Assembly: GCF_037974355.1 (NCBI RefSeq)
Contig: NZ_CP150235.1
Location: 1,116,001 to 1,180,000 of the forward strand
Source: Paenibacillus sp. FSL R5-0517
Lineage (GTDB): Bacteria > Bacillota > Bacilli > Paenibacillales > Paenibacillaceae
Reading direction: 5' to 3'
Length of the DNA: 64,000 nucleotides
In this document: one piece after another, positions 1 to 8,623 of the stretch
How positions within the stretch are numbered: the stretch's first letter is position 1
How the letters are laid out: each line of letters starts with the position of its first letter
Notes under the pieces: model-generated
Seen by the model: the letters and a program-made list of their open reading frames with translations, nothing else
Databases searched by the model: none
Told to the model about the DNA's origin: nothing
Translations under genes and position numbers: made by a program

Positions 1-1313
1 GAAGGTTGTTTAGCGGTAAACTGATGGCCATTATCGGAGCAACGGATGAAGTTGGAACGGTACGTATCGAAGTATCTTCGGAAGGGTTGGAAGGTGCCGC
101 AGCGGAGTATGAAGTGCAGGTTGTGGATGCGACAGATGTCGATGGTCAGAAACAAGTGCAACCAGTCTTCATGGTCAATGAAGAACGTCCGGTGCTGACG
201 GGCAGCGCTCAGGAGATTCCTTTGCGGAAAATCGAGATCATCAGCGAATCAGGACAGTTGCTCGATCCGTCCAACCCAGAGCTCTTCGTAACAGTCAAGC
301 TGTATCCAGAGAACGCGTCCTATCGGGACATCGAATGGGCTGCTGTGAATGATGGCGGCATCGAATCCAACATTGCCAAGGTGGAAGTCATGCCTGCGGG
401 AACGGATGGCAATGGGGAGAATCAACATACGGTGAAAGTATCTGCGATTGGTGACGGGGCGTTCCGACTTCGCGCTACCAGTGCAAATGGTACGGACAAA
501 ACCAAACTCATCTCCCAATTGGAATTCAAAGCGGAAGGGCTCGGTACTGCCTACAAAGATCCATATGGCTTCATCACAGGCGGATTATATGATTACACCA
601 AAGGTGAGGTTGGTAACGGGAATGAACGCGGTGTAGCAACAAGTCGGGACGGGGAGACACATGTAGGCTTCCGCAATATCGACTTTGGCCCATATGGTTC
701 CGATACGATCACTATTCCGATCTTTGCATTGTCGAGCGAAGAGTACTTCATGCAGATCTGGGAAGGCATGCCGGATGAAGAGGGCAGCACAATGATCGCC
801 GATGTGGTGTATGACAAGGAATCCAAATGGAATGTGTATCAGGAAGAGACGTATAAGCTGTCCAAACGTCTGAGCGGGATTACTTCGATCTGTTTTGTGT
901 TGAAGCAGAAGATTCATATTAAAGGATTCTCATTTGAACGCCAGAGTCGTGCTTTTGAACAGAATGCGGCGGCATCCTGTGACCATCTCTATGGAGATAC
1001 CTTCAAAATTGAGGGTGACCGTGTTGAAGGCATCGGGAACAATGTGTCGTTGGAGTTCGAAAACATGGACTTTACGAGCGAAGGCACCTCGAAGCTCGTT
1101 ATTCATGGCCATTCACCGATTGATATCAATACGATTCATATCCGCTTCGCGGGTGCGGACGGACAGAGCAATCAACTGGTTGAGTTCACACAATCCGAAG
1201 GATATGAGGAGCGGGTGTTTGAGCTTGGGCGGGTGACAGGTGTGCAAAAGGTAATCTTTATCTTCTTGCCGGGAAGTCAGTTTGACTTCGACTGGTTCCG
1301 TTTCGAGAAATAG
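1..1313 (+). CDS. Glycoside hydrolase family 2 (beta-galactosidase type), C-terminal part
   Basis: This gene enters from before the window; the frame is open from base 3 and only about 436 C-terminal residues are visible. The start of the visible part (RLFSGKLMAIIG) resembles the Ig-like module that follows the catalytic barrel in large GH2 beta-galactosidases. From about residue 180 there is a beta-rich stretch with FGPYGSDTITIPIF and IWEGMPDEEGS, typical of the CBM6/galactose-binding-like modules at the end of these enzymes. The catalytic acid/base and nucleophile would lie upstream and are not visible. Such enzymes remove beta-linked galactose or related sugars from oligosaccharides. A strong hairpin terminator follows the stop. 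The family call rests on recognising the C-terminal modules; the substrate is unknown. Confidence 0.7.
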   Translation, partial: RLFSGKLMAIIGATDEVGTVRIEVSSEGLEGAAAEYEVQVVDATDVDGQKQVQPVFMVNEERPVLTGSAQEIPLRKIEIISESGQLLDPSNPELFVTVKLYPENASYRDIEWAAVNDGGIESNIAKVEVMPAGTDGNGENQHTVKVSAIGDGAFRLRATSANGTDKTKLISQLEFKAEGLGTAYKDPYGFITGGLYDYTKGEVGNGNERGVATSRDGETHVGFRNIDFGPYGSDTITIPIFALSSEEYFMQIWEGMPDEEGSTMIADVVYDKESKWNVYQEETYKLSKRLSGITSICFVLKQKIHIKGFSFERQSRAFEQNAAASCDHLYGDTFKIEGDRVEGIGNNVSLEFENMDFTSEGTSKLVIHGHSPIDINTIHIRFAGADGQSNQLVEFTQSEGYEERVFELGRVTGVQKVIFIFLPGSQFDFDWFRFEK

Positions 1314-1324
1314 AGTAACCGATC

Positions 1325-1385
1325 AATCCTCTTCAAGTAACCGATGTTCTATCAGAACATTGAGTTACTTGAAGAGGATTTTTTA
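1325..1385 (+). terminator. Rho-independent terminator after the GH2 gene
   Basis: A 17-bp perfect stem (AATCCTCTTCAAGTAAC at 1325-1341, its complement at 1364-1380) is followed by TTTTT. The loop holds a second small inverted repeat (ATGTTCT/AGAACAT). Confidence 0.85.
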
Positions 1386-1505
1386 TAGTCATAACGAGCG
1401 AGCGAGAATGAAGAGTGCTGAGCACTCATGCTATTTTAGAGACAGAACATAAAGAGAGAGCATACCAATAGAGTACTTTGAGCGTTGTACATATGAGGTG
1501 ATCCA

Positions 1506-1976
1506 ATGAGAAAATGCATACTCACTCTATGTATATTGATTGGGCTGTTAACAGGTTGTAATCCAATTCATCAGCAGACCATCGATTCTGAAGAAGTCAT
1601 GACTTCTTTTCCTGACATTATCGAACCGCATAACCCTGAACAAGCAGAGCAGAGTGGAGATGTGGTTGTACTCATGAAGGGCATGCGAAACGGCGACAAG
1701 TGGAGGACATTCATGAAGCACGTGAGCAAAGAGCAACCGAGTCAAGTCCGGGTAACCAAGTACACGATTGAAGGTGGGCCCGTGATCCACGAACTGGTAT
1801 ATGACGGCAAGGTGATTTAAACCACATATGATGATTCAAGAGATATGTATGGCTCAGGGCAGGGTGAAACTACGAATACGTGTAAAGGCATCGGTACGAT
1901 AAAAAGTGAACAGGGGCGTACGTTCTATGTGTTAACCGATTGTGAAAAGGAAAATATCTTCTCTCTTCCGAAGTAA
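1506..1976 (+). pseudogene. DUF4362-type lipoprotein gene with an in-frame stop
   Basis: The first 104 codons encode a lipoprotein: a basic start, a hydrophobic stretch and lipobox LLTGC at residues 14-18, then a domain ending VTKYTIEGGPVIHELVYDGK. This resembles DUF4362 proteins of Bacillus and Paenibacillus. The frame stops at TAA 1818-1820. After it the same frame stays open for 51 codons and reads like the missing C-terminal third (TYDDSRDMYG, CKGIG, VLTDCEKENIFSLPK) to a TAA at 1974-1976. A single base change (for example AAA to TAA) would explain this. Read through, the protein would be 156 residues including the stop position. A sequencing error or a naturally shortened protein are the alternatives. 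Confidence 0.7.
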
Positions 1977-2052
1977 TATTCGATTCTTTTATCACATAAA
2001 TAGGTTTATAGAAAGTAGATCGAATCGTCATATTATGGAAGGAGTTCATCAG

Positions 2053-3525
2053 GTGAATTACGTGTTATCGACATCTATTGCTTCAACAAACCATCAAGTA
2101 CCAGCCCTCGCACAGGGACAAGCCTTGGTATTGCAGGATGATTGGATTCTTCGCATTAGTGAATCATTGATGTGGGTGCTGCTCGCCATGACTATTCTGC
2201 AATGTTTAACCTGGATTCGGAATTACTTAAGCCAAGGTACATATTCGGATGAAGAAGTGGAGCAGGCGGACCCTTTGTTTCTGGCTTATTTACGCAGTAA
2301 GGGACGATTGAAGTTGAGGGATACACAGGCGTCGTTATTCCAGTTAACCCGTTCTCGGGTGTTATCCCTGCGCATCGTGCAAGCCAAAAAGAGATATCGG
2401 GATGACAAGTATGGGCCAAATACCACACTGGAGTATCGGAATGAGCAACCTGCTGCTGCGGTAAATGAAGACGAACGCCTACTTTTGCAATGGATGCTGA
2501 AAGAATATAGCTTCGGTCAACAGCGATTCCGGCTGGATACGCTGGCAGGACCAAGCTCGAAGCAAAGTTCACAGTCCGAAGAGATGCAGCATTATCGTCG
2601 TAAGGAAAAAGTAATAGAGCAGGGATTGAAGGCATGGAAGAATAGCGTTCTTGAGACAAGACAGGACTGGAAACGTTTGATCCGAACGCCCCTCCTGCTC
2701 CGACTGCTTGTGATGCTCGTGTTTCCTGTATTGTTTATCTTGACCTGCGAACTATGCTTCTCCAATGGGGTGGGGATTCAGGGGAGTATAGCTCTCGCTG
2801 TGACAGTGGTGCTCTGGTTGGTAGCTGTAAAGCGAATTCGAGTGCGCTGGGCTTATCAGCTGGCTAGTGTAGGATTACTGGTCACAATAACACTGTCCGC
2901 TACGGGGGAATCAGCCGAGAACAGTATGTTCATTGGCGTGATTATCTTGTCGCTGTTACTACGTCTAATCCTGCCTGCTCGTGTAGTAGATTCTTCTGCA
3001 CGGGATTGGGCTGTCTCCATGCGCCGCTGGCGTAGACGCTATAAGAAAGGAATTCCAGTAGATCGTCTGCACGAATCCGCGGAGAACATTGAACGCATTT
3101 TACAGACGGCTCTGGTGCTCGGGATTGGATCACGTTGTGCACGTAAGACCGATTGGAGCCCACTTCAGAATCATGTCGATCCGGAACTCAGACGTTTGGT
3201 GCAACTGAAAGCGGAACAAGTAGATAGTGTGCCTGTTTCCTCCACGCTTACACACGCGCCATTATTAGCACTAGCATTGCATCTACGTGGAGTATTTCGT
3301 CCTATGTTAGCTGCGGAGTATCCATATGAGCGTTTGAATTACGTGACTGGAACTTTGGAGACGGGGTCACCAGGTAGCAGCACGGGATATAGCGGTAGCT
3401 CAACAGGGTATGATAGCGGGCATTCACATCACCATCACGACAGTTCTGGTGGACACCATCATGGATCGGATCATGGAGATTCTGGGGATTCCGGTGGAGG
3501 CGACTCAGGTGGCGGTGGAGATTAA
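2053..3525 (+). CDS. DUF2207-like membrane protein with His/Gly-rich tail
   Basis: Start taken as GTG 2053, which has GGAAGGAG eight bases upstream; the frame is open further back but would overlap the broken DUF4362 gene. The 490-residue product has a membrane helix near residues 33-50, a soluble stretch, three or four helices around residues 215-310, a basic loop, and a low-complexity tail rich in Gly, Ser, Asp and His (runs such as HSHHHH and SGGGDSGGGGD). A membrane core with a Gly-rich tail recalls the C-terminal half of DUF2207 (YciQ-like) proteins, but the usual extracellular N-terminal domain is absent. The His/Asp cluster could bind metal; that is inference. A terminator follows at once. 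Confidence 0.55.
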   Translation: MNYVLSTSIASTNHQVPALAQGQALVLQDDWILRISESLMWVLLAMTILQCLTWIRNYLSQGTYSDEEVEQADPLFLAYLRSKGRLKLRDTQASLFQLTRSRVLSLRIVQAKKRYRDDKYGPNTTLEYRNEQPAAAVNEDERLLLQWMLKEYSFGQQRFRLDTLAGPSSKQSSQSEEMQHYRRKEKVIEQGLKAWKNSVLETRQDWKRLIRTPLLLRLLVMLVFPVLFILTCELCFSNGVGIQGSIALAVTVVLWLVAVKRIRVRWAYQLASVGLLVTITLSATGESAENSMFIGVIILSLLLRLILPARVVDSSARDWAVSMRRWRRRYKKGIPVDRLHESAENIERILQTALVLGIGSRCARKTDWSPLQNHVDPELRRLVQLKAEQVDSVPVSSTLTHAPLLALALHLRGVFRPMLAAEYPYERLNYVTGTLETGSPGSSTGYSGSSTGYDSGHSHHHHDSSGGHHHGSDHGDSGDSGGGDSGGGGD

Positions 3526-3529
3526 CAAA

Positions 3530-3566
3530 AAAGAGTTCATTCATGGTGCTCATGAATGAACTCTTT
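3530..3566 (+). terminator. Hairpin terminator after the DUF2207-like gene
   Basis: AAAGAGTTCATTCATG at 3530-3545 pairs with CATGAATGAACTCTTT at 3551-3566, a 16-bp perfect stem with a 5-base loop. A runs and T runs on the two sides suggest it could work in both directions. Confidence 0.8.
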
Positions 3567-3654
3567 GTAGTTCCTACTCTAATGGAATGACGATATCGTG
3601 TTACGCAACTATTAATAAGTAGTAACAATTATTGTATTTTGGAGGAGGAGTTTA

Positions 3655-4035
3655 ATGAAGAGGTTCTGGTTGTTATGTATGTTGATATTCGTATTGACAG
3701 GCTGTGGTCAAAATAATAGAGAAAAGGCCATTGAACAATTAACTCAGTTTCAGAGGAACGATGCTTCTTTAATTGTATTTACTGACCGTACGGCGGAGCG
3801 GCCATTTATTGTTGATCTACAGGCGCAATTAAGTGAAGTGAATAACGAGAATTTGAGGGCAGAAGGCCCAATTACTAACGTAACCTTTTATAATGTGCGT
3901 GATGAAAACAAGTTTGATTATGAGAAGATTTTTGGTCTGAAATCATATCCGTACATGATCCTGTTCGAGAAAGGCGAGATTACACTGGAGACGCAGGAAC
4001 CGGAAGAGATCGTTCAGCATTTTAAGAAGAGGTAA
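3655..4035 (+). CDS. Small lipoprotein, possibly thioredoxin-fold
   Basis: A 126-residue protein with a lipoprotein signal (lipobox VLTGC at about residues 13-17) and a GGAGGAGG-type ribosome binding site eight bases before the ATG. The middle reads as a short alpha/beta domain. The segment FGLKSYPYMILFEKGE near residues 93-108 resembles the cis-proline strand region of thioredoxin-like proteins (a hydrophobic strand after Tyr-Pro, then a turn and a Gly). No CxxC motif is present, so a redox role is unlikely. The product should be anchored outside the membrane. Neighbours give no clear function. Confidence 0.5.
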   Translation: MKRFWLLCMLIFVLTGCGQNNREKAIEQLTQFQRNDASLIVFTDRTAERPFIVDLQAQLSEVNNENLRAEGPITNVTFYNVRDENKFDYEKIFGLKSYPYMILFEKGEITLETQEPEEIVQHFKKR

Positions 4036-4096
4036 GAATCTACTAAAAAACGTGCACGGACACGTAAAATATCTGGCTAATGAATGTTTTTTGCCT

Positions 4097-4201
4097 ATGG
4101 ACGAGAAAGCCCGATTGGTTCAGCAAAGTAACCGAGAACTAGATCGAGAATCGCTGAACTCTATAGATGGAAGTTTGCTTCCGACGGATCGTCTGAGTTA
4201 A
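4097..4201 (+). pseudogene. Remnant of a WXG100-type N-terminus
   Basis: A 34-codon frame begins MDEKARLVQQSNRELDRE. It matches, almost residue for residue, the start of the intact WXG100-headed toxin at 6129 (LDEKARLVQQKKQELER). The DNA is also alike (gacgagaaagcYcgattggt). It stops before the W-x-G turn and has no usable ribosome binding site. This is most simply a degraded copy of an effector's export domain, left about 2 kb upstream of the living copy. A short frame like this could arise by chance, but the match makes that unlikely. Confidence 0.6.
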
Positions 4202-4348
4202 ACATAAAATGTGATATGTGAGGTTCTGGTGGGGAAACAATGAGCTAATGGGCTTCCATCATAGTTATTCGCACACTCTCCGAATGTGCCACTGACATAT
4301 ACATAGGGCATACACACTGTGTGCATCGGCCTAAGGAGAGTGACTATT

Positions 4349-5506
4349 TTGAAGAATCTGAACAAGAGGACAGCTACCCTCAACAAATTAAGGCCCAGAC
4401 GTGCTAGATTGAAATACAAAAACAAAATTCGACGAAAACGGAAATATAAGATGATTCGTAAAGTGTGCCGAAGAAAGTACCGCTCCCTGAAGCGTCCAGT
4501 AAAATCACAGAAAATGGTCTGTGACAAAAAAGTTATTGCATTACCGAGAGCGGGAGGCAGCAATCCTGTATGTTGTGAGCCTTCCCCACTGCTCGCTCCG
4601 TTGAGACAACATGAATTGAAGACGGTTAGTCTCCCCGGGACGCAAGGGGGTGCAGGCGCCCAAGGTCCCGCGGGATCTCACGGCGAGCCGGGTCAACCGG
4701 GTATTCCCGGAGCGCAGGGCCCCGCAGGCCCTCAAGGTGGGCTGGGTCAACCGGGTATTCCCGGAGCACAGGGTCCAGCAGGCCCTCAAGGTGGGCTGGG
4801 TCAACCAGGAGTTCCCGGAGCGCAGGGCCCCGCAGGCCCTCAAGGTGAGCCGGGCCAACCGGGAACTCAAGGAGCGCGAGGCCCAGCAGGTCCTCAAGGT
4901 GAGCCGGGTCAACCGGGGGTTCCCGGAGTACAGGGTCCAGCAGGCCCTCAAGGTGAGCCGGGTCAACCGGGAGTTCCCGGAGCGCAGGGTCCAGCAGGCC
5001 CTCAAGGTGAGCCGGGTCAACCGGGAGTTCCCGGAGCGCAGGGTCCCGCAGGTCCTCAGGGTGAGCCAGGTCAACCAGGAGTTCCCGGAGTGCAGGGGCC
5101 CGCAGGCCCTCAAGGTGAGCCGGGTCAACCGGGAACTCCCGGAGCGCAAGGGCCAACGGGTCCCCCAGGTGAGCAAGGTCCGCCGGGCACCATACCCGGA
5201 ATTGAAATCATTCCTACGGTAAACCGTTACTTCTATTTTCCAGATACCGATCTGGATTTGTCGGTCTCAGTTATAATTCCTGCCACAGCATTCACTAATG
5301 ACGATGGCGACAGCATAACCCAATTTGCCGGGATTGGACTTAACAGCTTTAACAATCTTTATATCAACGGGGTCGTCCAACCAGGAAACTCATATAGTGT
5401 AAGTGCGGATAGGTTGTCTTTTTCGTCACAAAACGGTGTGATCTTTGCAGGGACACCTATTATTATCGAGATGATTATAATAACAACCAATATCATAAAT
5501 GGTTAA
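4349..5506 (+). CDS. Collagen-like repeat protein with DUF4183 C-terminus
   Basis: Start taken as TTG 4349 with AAGGAGAG eight bases upstream; an earlier in-frame GTG has no such site. The 385-residue product has three parts: a very basic N-terminal region of about 60 residues (many KR/RR pairs), a collagen-like Gly-X-Y region of about 190 residues built from nine 18-residue units, and a C-terminal domain with NLYINGVVQ and AGTPIIIEM typical of DUF4183. Collagen-like proteins with such ends are found on the surface or exosporium of Bacillus-group spores, where the Gly-X-Y part forms trimeric filaments. The next gene encodes a stand-alone DUF4183 protein. The spore location is inference from the family; no signal peptide is visible. 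Confidence 0.8.
   Translation: MKNLNKRTATLNKLRPRRARLKYKNKIRRKRKYKMIRKVCRRKYRSLKRPVKSQKMVCDKKVIALPRAGGSNPVCCEPSPLLAPLRQHELKTVSLPGTQGGAGAQGPAGSHGEPGQPGIPGAQGPAGPQGGLGQPGIPGAQGPAGPQGGLGQPGVPGAQGPAGPQGEPGQPGTQGARGPAGPQGEPGQPGVPGVQGPAGPQGEPGQPGVPGAQGPAGPQGEPGQPGVPGAQGPAGPQGEPGQPGVPGVQGPAGPQGEPGQPGTPGAQGPTGPPGEQGPPGTIPGIEIIPTVNRYFYFPDTDLDLSVSVIIPATAFTNDDGDSITQFAGIGLNSFNNLYINGVVQPGNSYSVSADRLSFSSQNGVIFAGTPIIIEMIIITTNIING
4685..5170 (+). repeat. Nine tandem 54-bp collagen-like units
   Basis: Nine back-to-back 54-bp units, each coding [18 protein letters not shown] with small variations (Glu-Pro or Gly-Leu at the start, Ile/Val/Thr in the middle). All nine keep exactly the same length, so the array can gain or lose units without breaking frame. 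Confidence 0.9.
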
Positions 5507-5588
5507 AATTGGTTTTATTCACCGGTTCCTTTGCCCTCACTGCGCTCGAATCTACCACATATACTATGTCAGGTAGGAGGTGAGAAAC

Positions 5589-5873
5589 ATGCCACTCGTG
5601 ACCCCATTTCAGAACAGTTTGAGATTTGCTGCAACCATTGGTGACGGAACCGGGACTGGAGCAACATTTGCGATTGCTGCGACAGCTTTTACAAATGATG
5701 CGGGTGTAGCTGCAACGGCATTCCCAGGCACGTTCAACTATTACAATCTTTATATTAATGGCCTTATGCAAACAGCAGATACATCCTCGGCTACGACAAC
5801 TACACTTACAATCCCTGGTGGAGATGCATTAAATGCAGGGACTCCAATTGTTGTACAATTTGTAGTGTCTTAA
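5589..5873 (+). CDS. Stand-alone DUF4183 protein
   Basis: A 94-residue protein that starts at ATG 5589, seven bases after AGGAGGTG. It carries FAIAATAFTNDAG, NYYNLYINGLMQ and NAGTPIVVQFVVS. These match the C-terminal domain of the collagen-like protein just upstream ([29 protein letters not shown]). The pair probably arose by domain duplication and may assemble together on the spore or cell surface; that role is inference. The gap from the collagen-like gene is 82 bases and a terminator follows this gene, so they may share a transcript. Confidence 0.75.
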   Translation: MPLVTPFQNSLRFAATIGDGTGTGATFAIAATAFTNDAGVAATAFPGTFNYYNLYINGLMQTADTSSATTTTLTIPGGDALNAGTPIVVQFVVS

Positions 5874-5908
5874 TGAAGATGTAATCATGCTGTATCGTTA
5901 TCTTGTGC

Positions 5909-5941
5909 GACTTCTATCTGAGGGTAGAAGTCGTTCTTTTT
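5909..5941 (+). terminator. Terminator after the DUF4183 gene
   Basis: CGACTTCTA pairs with TAGAAGTCG across a loop of about eight bases and is followed by TTCTTTTTG. Confidence 0.8.
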
Positions 5942-6128
5942 GTACAAGACTCCCGTCGACATACCGGTATTCATTCATGCATTAATGTGCAAAAATGGTT
6001 AACCAAGGATGTTGCCCAACTACCGGATAACCTCTGAGGAAATGATCCTTCCGTTTGATTCCAATCCTCACTCTCACTTGTTAAAATTTAGGTACATAAA
6101 CTATGGTCAGGTTGGCGGTGAAGATAGG

Positions 6129-7325
6129 ATGCAACGTATTCAGGTACACCCCGATGTGTTGGACGAGAAAGCTCGATTGGTCCAGCAGAAGAAACAGGAA
6201 CTGGAGCGAATGGTCTGGGAACTGGAGAAATCGATCTATATGTTGCAATCCGATTGGTCGGGTGTGACCGGAGAGCGTTTCTTCTGGGATTTTATGCAGG
6301 CAAAAGAAGTGTTCCCGACTACACTCGGTCTGTTGGACAAGATCCAGAATGAGTTTACGTTTATCGCAAAGAACTTCAGAACAACGGACGGCTCAGGCGA
6401 GGTGGCGTTGTACATCCCAGAAGAGCTGAAGCGCAATTTCGCTGTAGGGCTGCTTGATAAATCCATAGGAGAAACAATAACGGGAATGGGGCAGACAGCA
6501 GAAGCTTTCTTCTCTAACCCGTTCAGTACAATAGGCAGTGTGGCATATGCGATGACCGTGGGCAAAGTTGTAGACGTTGGGCGTGGTATTCAGTTTGCAT
6601 GGGATACCGCTTGGGGTACGGGAACCGCGAGGTCTGATATAGAGCAATTTGTAGAAGACCAGAAGAAGCAGATTGATGAGAGTGGGGCAGGATATTACGG
6701 TGGGGCGATGACAGGTCAGGCTCTGGCGTATGTATTGTTTGGGAAAGCCTTTCGTTCGATGGATGACAAGCATACCGATCTGGGTGGATCTGGTGTTAAA
6801 AGAGAGGGACCGTATACTCTCAATGAACCTGTAAAGATTAGAACAAATAAAGGGATAGAAGTTGAGTTCACGAATCCATCAGGAAATAAGATTAGCTGGA
6901 TTGAACAGAATCCTAAAAATATACCAAACGCAATCGAAAGTTCGTTAAAGAGTCCTAACTCAGGTAGAGCTCTAGAGGGAAGGGTGGCGGAGTATGTTCA
7001 GCAAAGAATTGAAGTACTTGGATTTGCATTAAAAGCAAATAATCTTACGAATAATGAGGTTGCAGGAGACCTAGATGTTGTTACTAGTAAACAAATTATT
7101 GAAGTGAAAAAGTCTACAGCGGCCTTAGACATGGAACAGATAGATAAATATATTAATTCAGACAATGCTAAGTTTCTCAATCATGAAATGAAAGAAGTTA
7201 TTGTCTATATTGACAAGCCAATTGATTTGACGAATAAATACGTAAAAGAGAATATGGATTCTCTTAAAAATTCAGGTGTTATTGTTGTAAATTCACTAGA
7301 TGAATTAGGAGGAGTATTGAAATAA
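6129..7325 (+). CDS. WXG100-headed polymorphic toxin with PD-(D/E)XK-like nuclease tip
   Basis: Start taken as ATG 6129, where the typical WXG100 opening (MQRIQVHPDVLDEKARL) begins; the longer open frame lacks a better ribosome site. The 398-residue protein has a helical export domain with W-S-G at 43-45, then a linker with Gly-rich and hydrophobic stretches (about 105-210), then a C-terminal toxin domain. That tip shows E283 (RALEGRV), a GDLDV strand with D316, and E325-V-K327, the order of a PD-(D/E)XK nuclease. It would leave the cell through a type VII (Esx/Yuk) system and cut DNA or RNA in a rival. The next gene overlaps its stop by one base (TAATG) and is the natural immunity candidate. 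The nuclease call is motif-based. Confidence 0.75.
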   Translation: MQRIQVHPDVLDEKARLVQQKKQELERMVWELEKSIYMLQSDWSGVTGERFFWDFMQAKEVFPTTLGLLDKIQNEFTFIAKNFRTTDGSGEVALYIPEELKRNFAVGLLDKSIGETITGMGQTAEAFFSNPFSTIGSVAYAMTVGKVVDVGRGIQFAWDTAWGTGTARSDIEQFVEDQKKQIDESGAGYYGGAMTGQALAYVLFGKAFRSMDDKHTDLGGSGVKREGPYTLNEPVKIRTNKGIEVEFTNPSGNKISWIEQNPKNIPNAIESSLKSPNSGRALEGRVAEYVQQRIEVLGFALKANNLTNNEVAGDLDVVTSKQIIEVKKSTAALDMEQIDKYINSDNAKFLNHEMKEVIVYIDKPIDLTNKYVKENMDSLKNSGVIVVNSLDELGGVLK

Positions 7326-7798
7326 TGGGAACGTCAGCAGCTGTTGTATTTAGAAGCGGGGAAAGTATCGAAATAAATAAATTATTACTCCGTTTAGAAG
7401 AGTTATGTAATAAGGAGGGATTATTTTATAGTCATGACTTGAAAAAGATTGATGAAGCCTCAAAATTAAAATATTGTGAGTTTTGCATTAGTGATATTCC
7501 ATTAAAAGATAGCTTTGACAGACAACTGATGTTTGGACTAGCAGATGAACCATACCCTCATAAACTTGTTAATTTTGAATGGGATTCTCCAGAAATAGAT
7601 TACTTTAAAACAGTAGTATCTGGTGATTTTGAAGATAATGAAGATTTGTTATTTAAATTTCTTTTTTTATTTTTGAATGAATTTCCGGATGCAAAAGCAT
7701 GGATTGAGGAAGATTGGTTTTATAACTTGGATGATATGAAGAAGATAAAAGTATCCTACAATGACAATTGGTGTTACATGGATCCTAAAAGCCTTTGA
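7325..7798 (+). CDS. Probable cognate immunity protein
   Basis: A 157-residue acidic, soluble protein with no signal or membrane segment. Its ATG overlaps the toxin stop (TAATG), so it is translated together with the toxin, as expected for an immunity gene. It ends with DWFYNLDDMKKIKVSYNDNW, which resembles the end of the protein at 8032 (EWYYTADDILKLSQMPYDPNW), so the two belong to one family. I do not recognise a named family. The DNA from here to about 9700 is clearly more AT-rich than the flanking genes, as is common for shuffled toxin tips and immunity genes. Function is inferred from position. Confidence 0.65.
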   Translation: MGTSAAVVFRSGESIEINKLLLRLEELCNKEGLFYSHDLKKIDEASKLKYCEFCISDIPLKDSFDRQLMFGLADEPYPHKLVNFEWDSPEIDYFKTVVSGDFEDNEDLLFKFLFLFLNEFPDAKAWIEEDWFYNLDDMKKIKVSYNDNWCYMDPKSL

Positions 7799-7871
7799 AA
7801 TAAAAATATACAACTGAATTATAGATAAAGCATATAGCACTTCTACCATACTATGTTGGAAAAAAAGGATA

Positions 7872-7952
7872 AATATCTTCTCGATTGGTGTTGATGTAGA
7901 AGAGGAAGATGTACCGATGATTATTGAGGAACTACTTCTGGTGAAGGATTGA
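7872..7952 (+). pseudogene. Fragment of a lost immunity or toxin gene
   Basis: A 26-codon frame ends IGVDVEEEDVPMIIEELLLVKD before TGA 7950-7952 and looks like the C-terminal end of a real protein. It has no start or ribosome site. Just upstream, at 7811-7850, lies a copy of the sequence that follows the immunity-type gene ending at 9112 (caactgaattRYagataaa ... gcacttctacc), but without the right arm of its hairpin. This looks like a recombination scar between immunity cassettes. Confidence 0.4.
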
Positions 7953-8031
7953 GCTGTCAAGAATTTAAAAGATGAGCAAAGGGATAAAAAGAGGGAAAGC
8001 TAATCGACAAGTTGAAAGAGGGCTGTTTGAG

Positions 8032-8547
8032 ATGAGTTCTTTGATTTTTTTGAAAAAGATTGAAAACTATTCTCCTGGAAAAGCCATTGAAGATTTTAAG
8101 AAAGCAGCGCAAAAAGCGAATATATTTTGTATTTTGATAAAAGATAAATACCGTGGGGATCTCTTCATATCAGCTGAGGGAACACTATCAGAAGTTGATG
8201 AATTTACTTTTAAAAACATGGATAAAAAGGACAACTTAAAGTACTTCACATTTAATGTTAATCAAGTAGAAGAAGACTCAGTCGATAGTTTCACTTGGCT
8301 TACTCAAGACGAAAATTACTTCTGGGCTTTAGATATTGAAAATATAAATCATCAGTACAAGTTTATTTTTAGATTTGTTGTAGAGTATTTTAAAGATAAT
8401 GGCGAGGATTATTTATGGTTTGATGATGCCGAGTGGTATTACACAGCTGATGATATTTTAAAACTAAGTCAGATGCCATATGATCCGAATTGGTCAGTGA
8501 AAAGGTTGTCTAGTTTTATACATTTGAAAATAACGAGGTTTTACTAG
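8032..8547 (+). CDS. Second immunity-type protein, homologous to the 7325 product
   Basis: Start taken as ATG 8032 (MSSLIFLKKIENYSPG), nine bases after GAGGG; the open frame extends 20 codons upstream without a better site. The 171-residue protein is acidic and soluble. Its C-terminal part (WFDDAEWYYTADDILKLSQ, then PYDPNW) parallels the end of the immunity candidate at 7325, so it is probably a spare member of that family. Such orphan immunity genes protect against related toxins carried by other strains. No toxin lies directly before it; the sequence upstream is a fragment (see 7872). The C-terminal tail (KITRFY) departs from the paralog. Confidence 0.55.
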   Translation: MSSLIFLKKIENYSPGKAIEDFKKAAQKANIFCILIKDKYRGDLFISAEGTLSEVDEFTFKNMDKKDNLKYFTFNVNQVEEDSVDSFTWLTQDENYFWALDIENINHQYKFIFRFVVEYFKDNGEDYLWFDDAEWYYTADDILKLSQMPYDPNWSVKRLSSFIHLKITRFY

Positions 8548-8563
8548 GGATTAGACATAGTCG

Positions 8564-8590
8564 AGGAGTATTGAAATAATGGGAATGTCA
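8564..8590 (+). repeat. Copied toxin/immunity junction
   Basis: This 27-bp stretch matches 7310-7336 at 26 of 27 positions. There it spans the last codons and stop of the toxin and the first codons of its immunity gene (AGGAGTATTGAAATAATGGG core). Here there is no toxin and the frame dies within a few codons. It is a footprint of duplication or replacement of an immunity cassette. Confidence 0.75.
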
Positions 8591-8623
8591 TCTTTTTTAT
8601 ATTAAAGTAAAGGCGAAAAGATA

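Noticed and set aside
2192..2659. 155-codon minus-strand frame inside the DUF2207-like gene
   Set aside because: No ribosome site, no family pattern, and it is fully covered by a convincing plus-strand gene.
4541..5176. Long minus-strand and alternative-frame open frames across the collagen-like gene
   Set aside because: They are shadows of the 54-bp repeat; their Arg/Leu/Thr-rich periodic products have no start signals, and the plus frame is clearly the Gly-X-Y protein.
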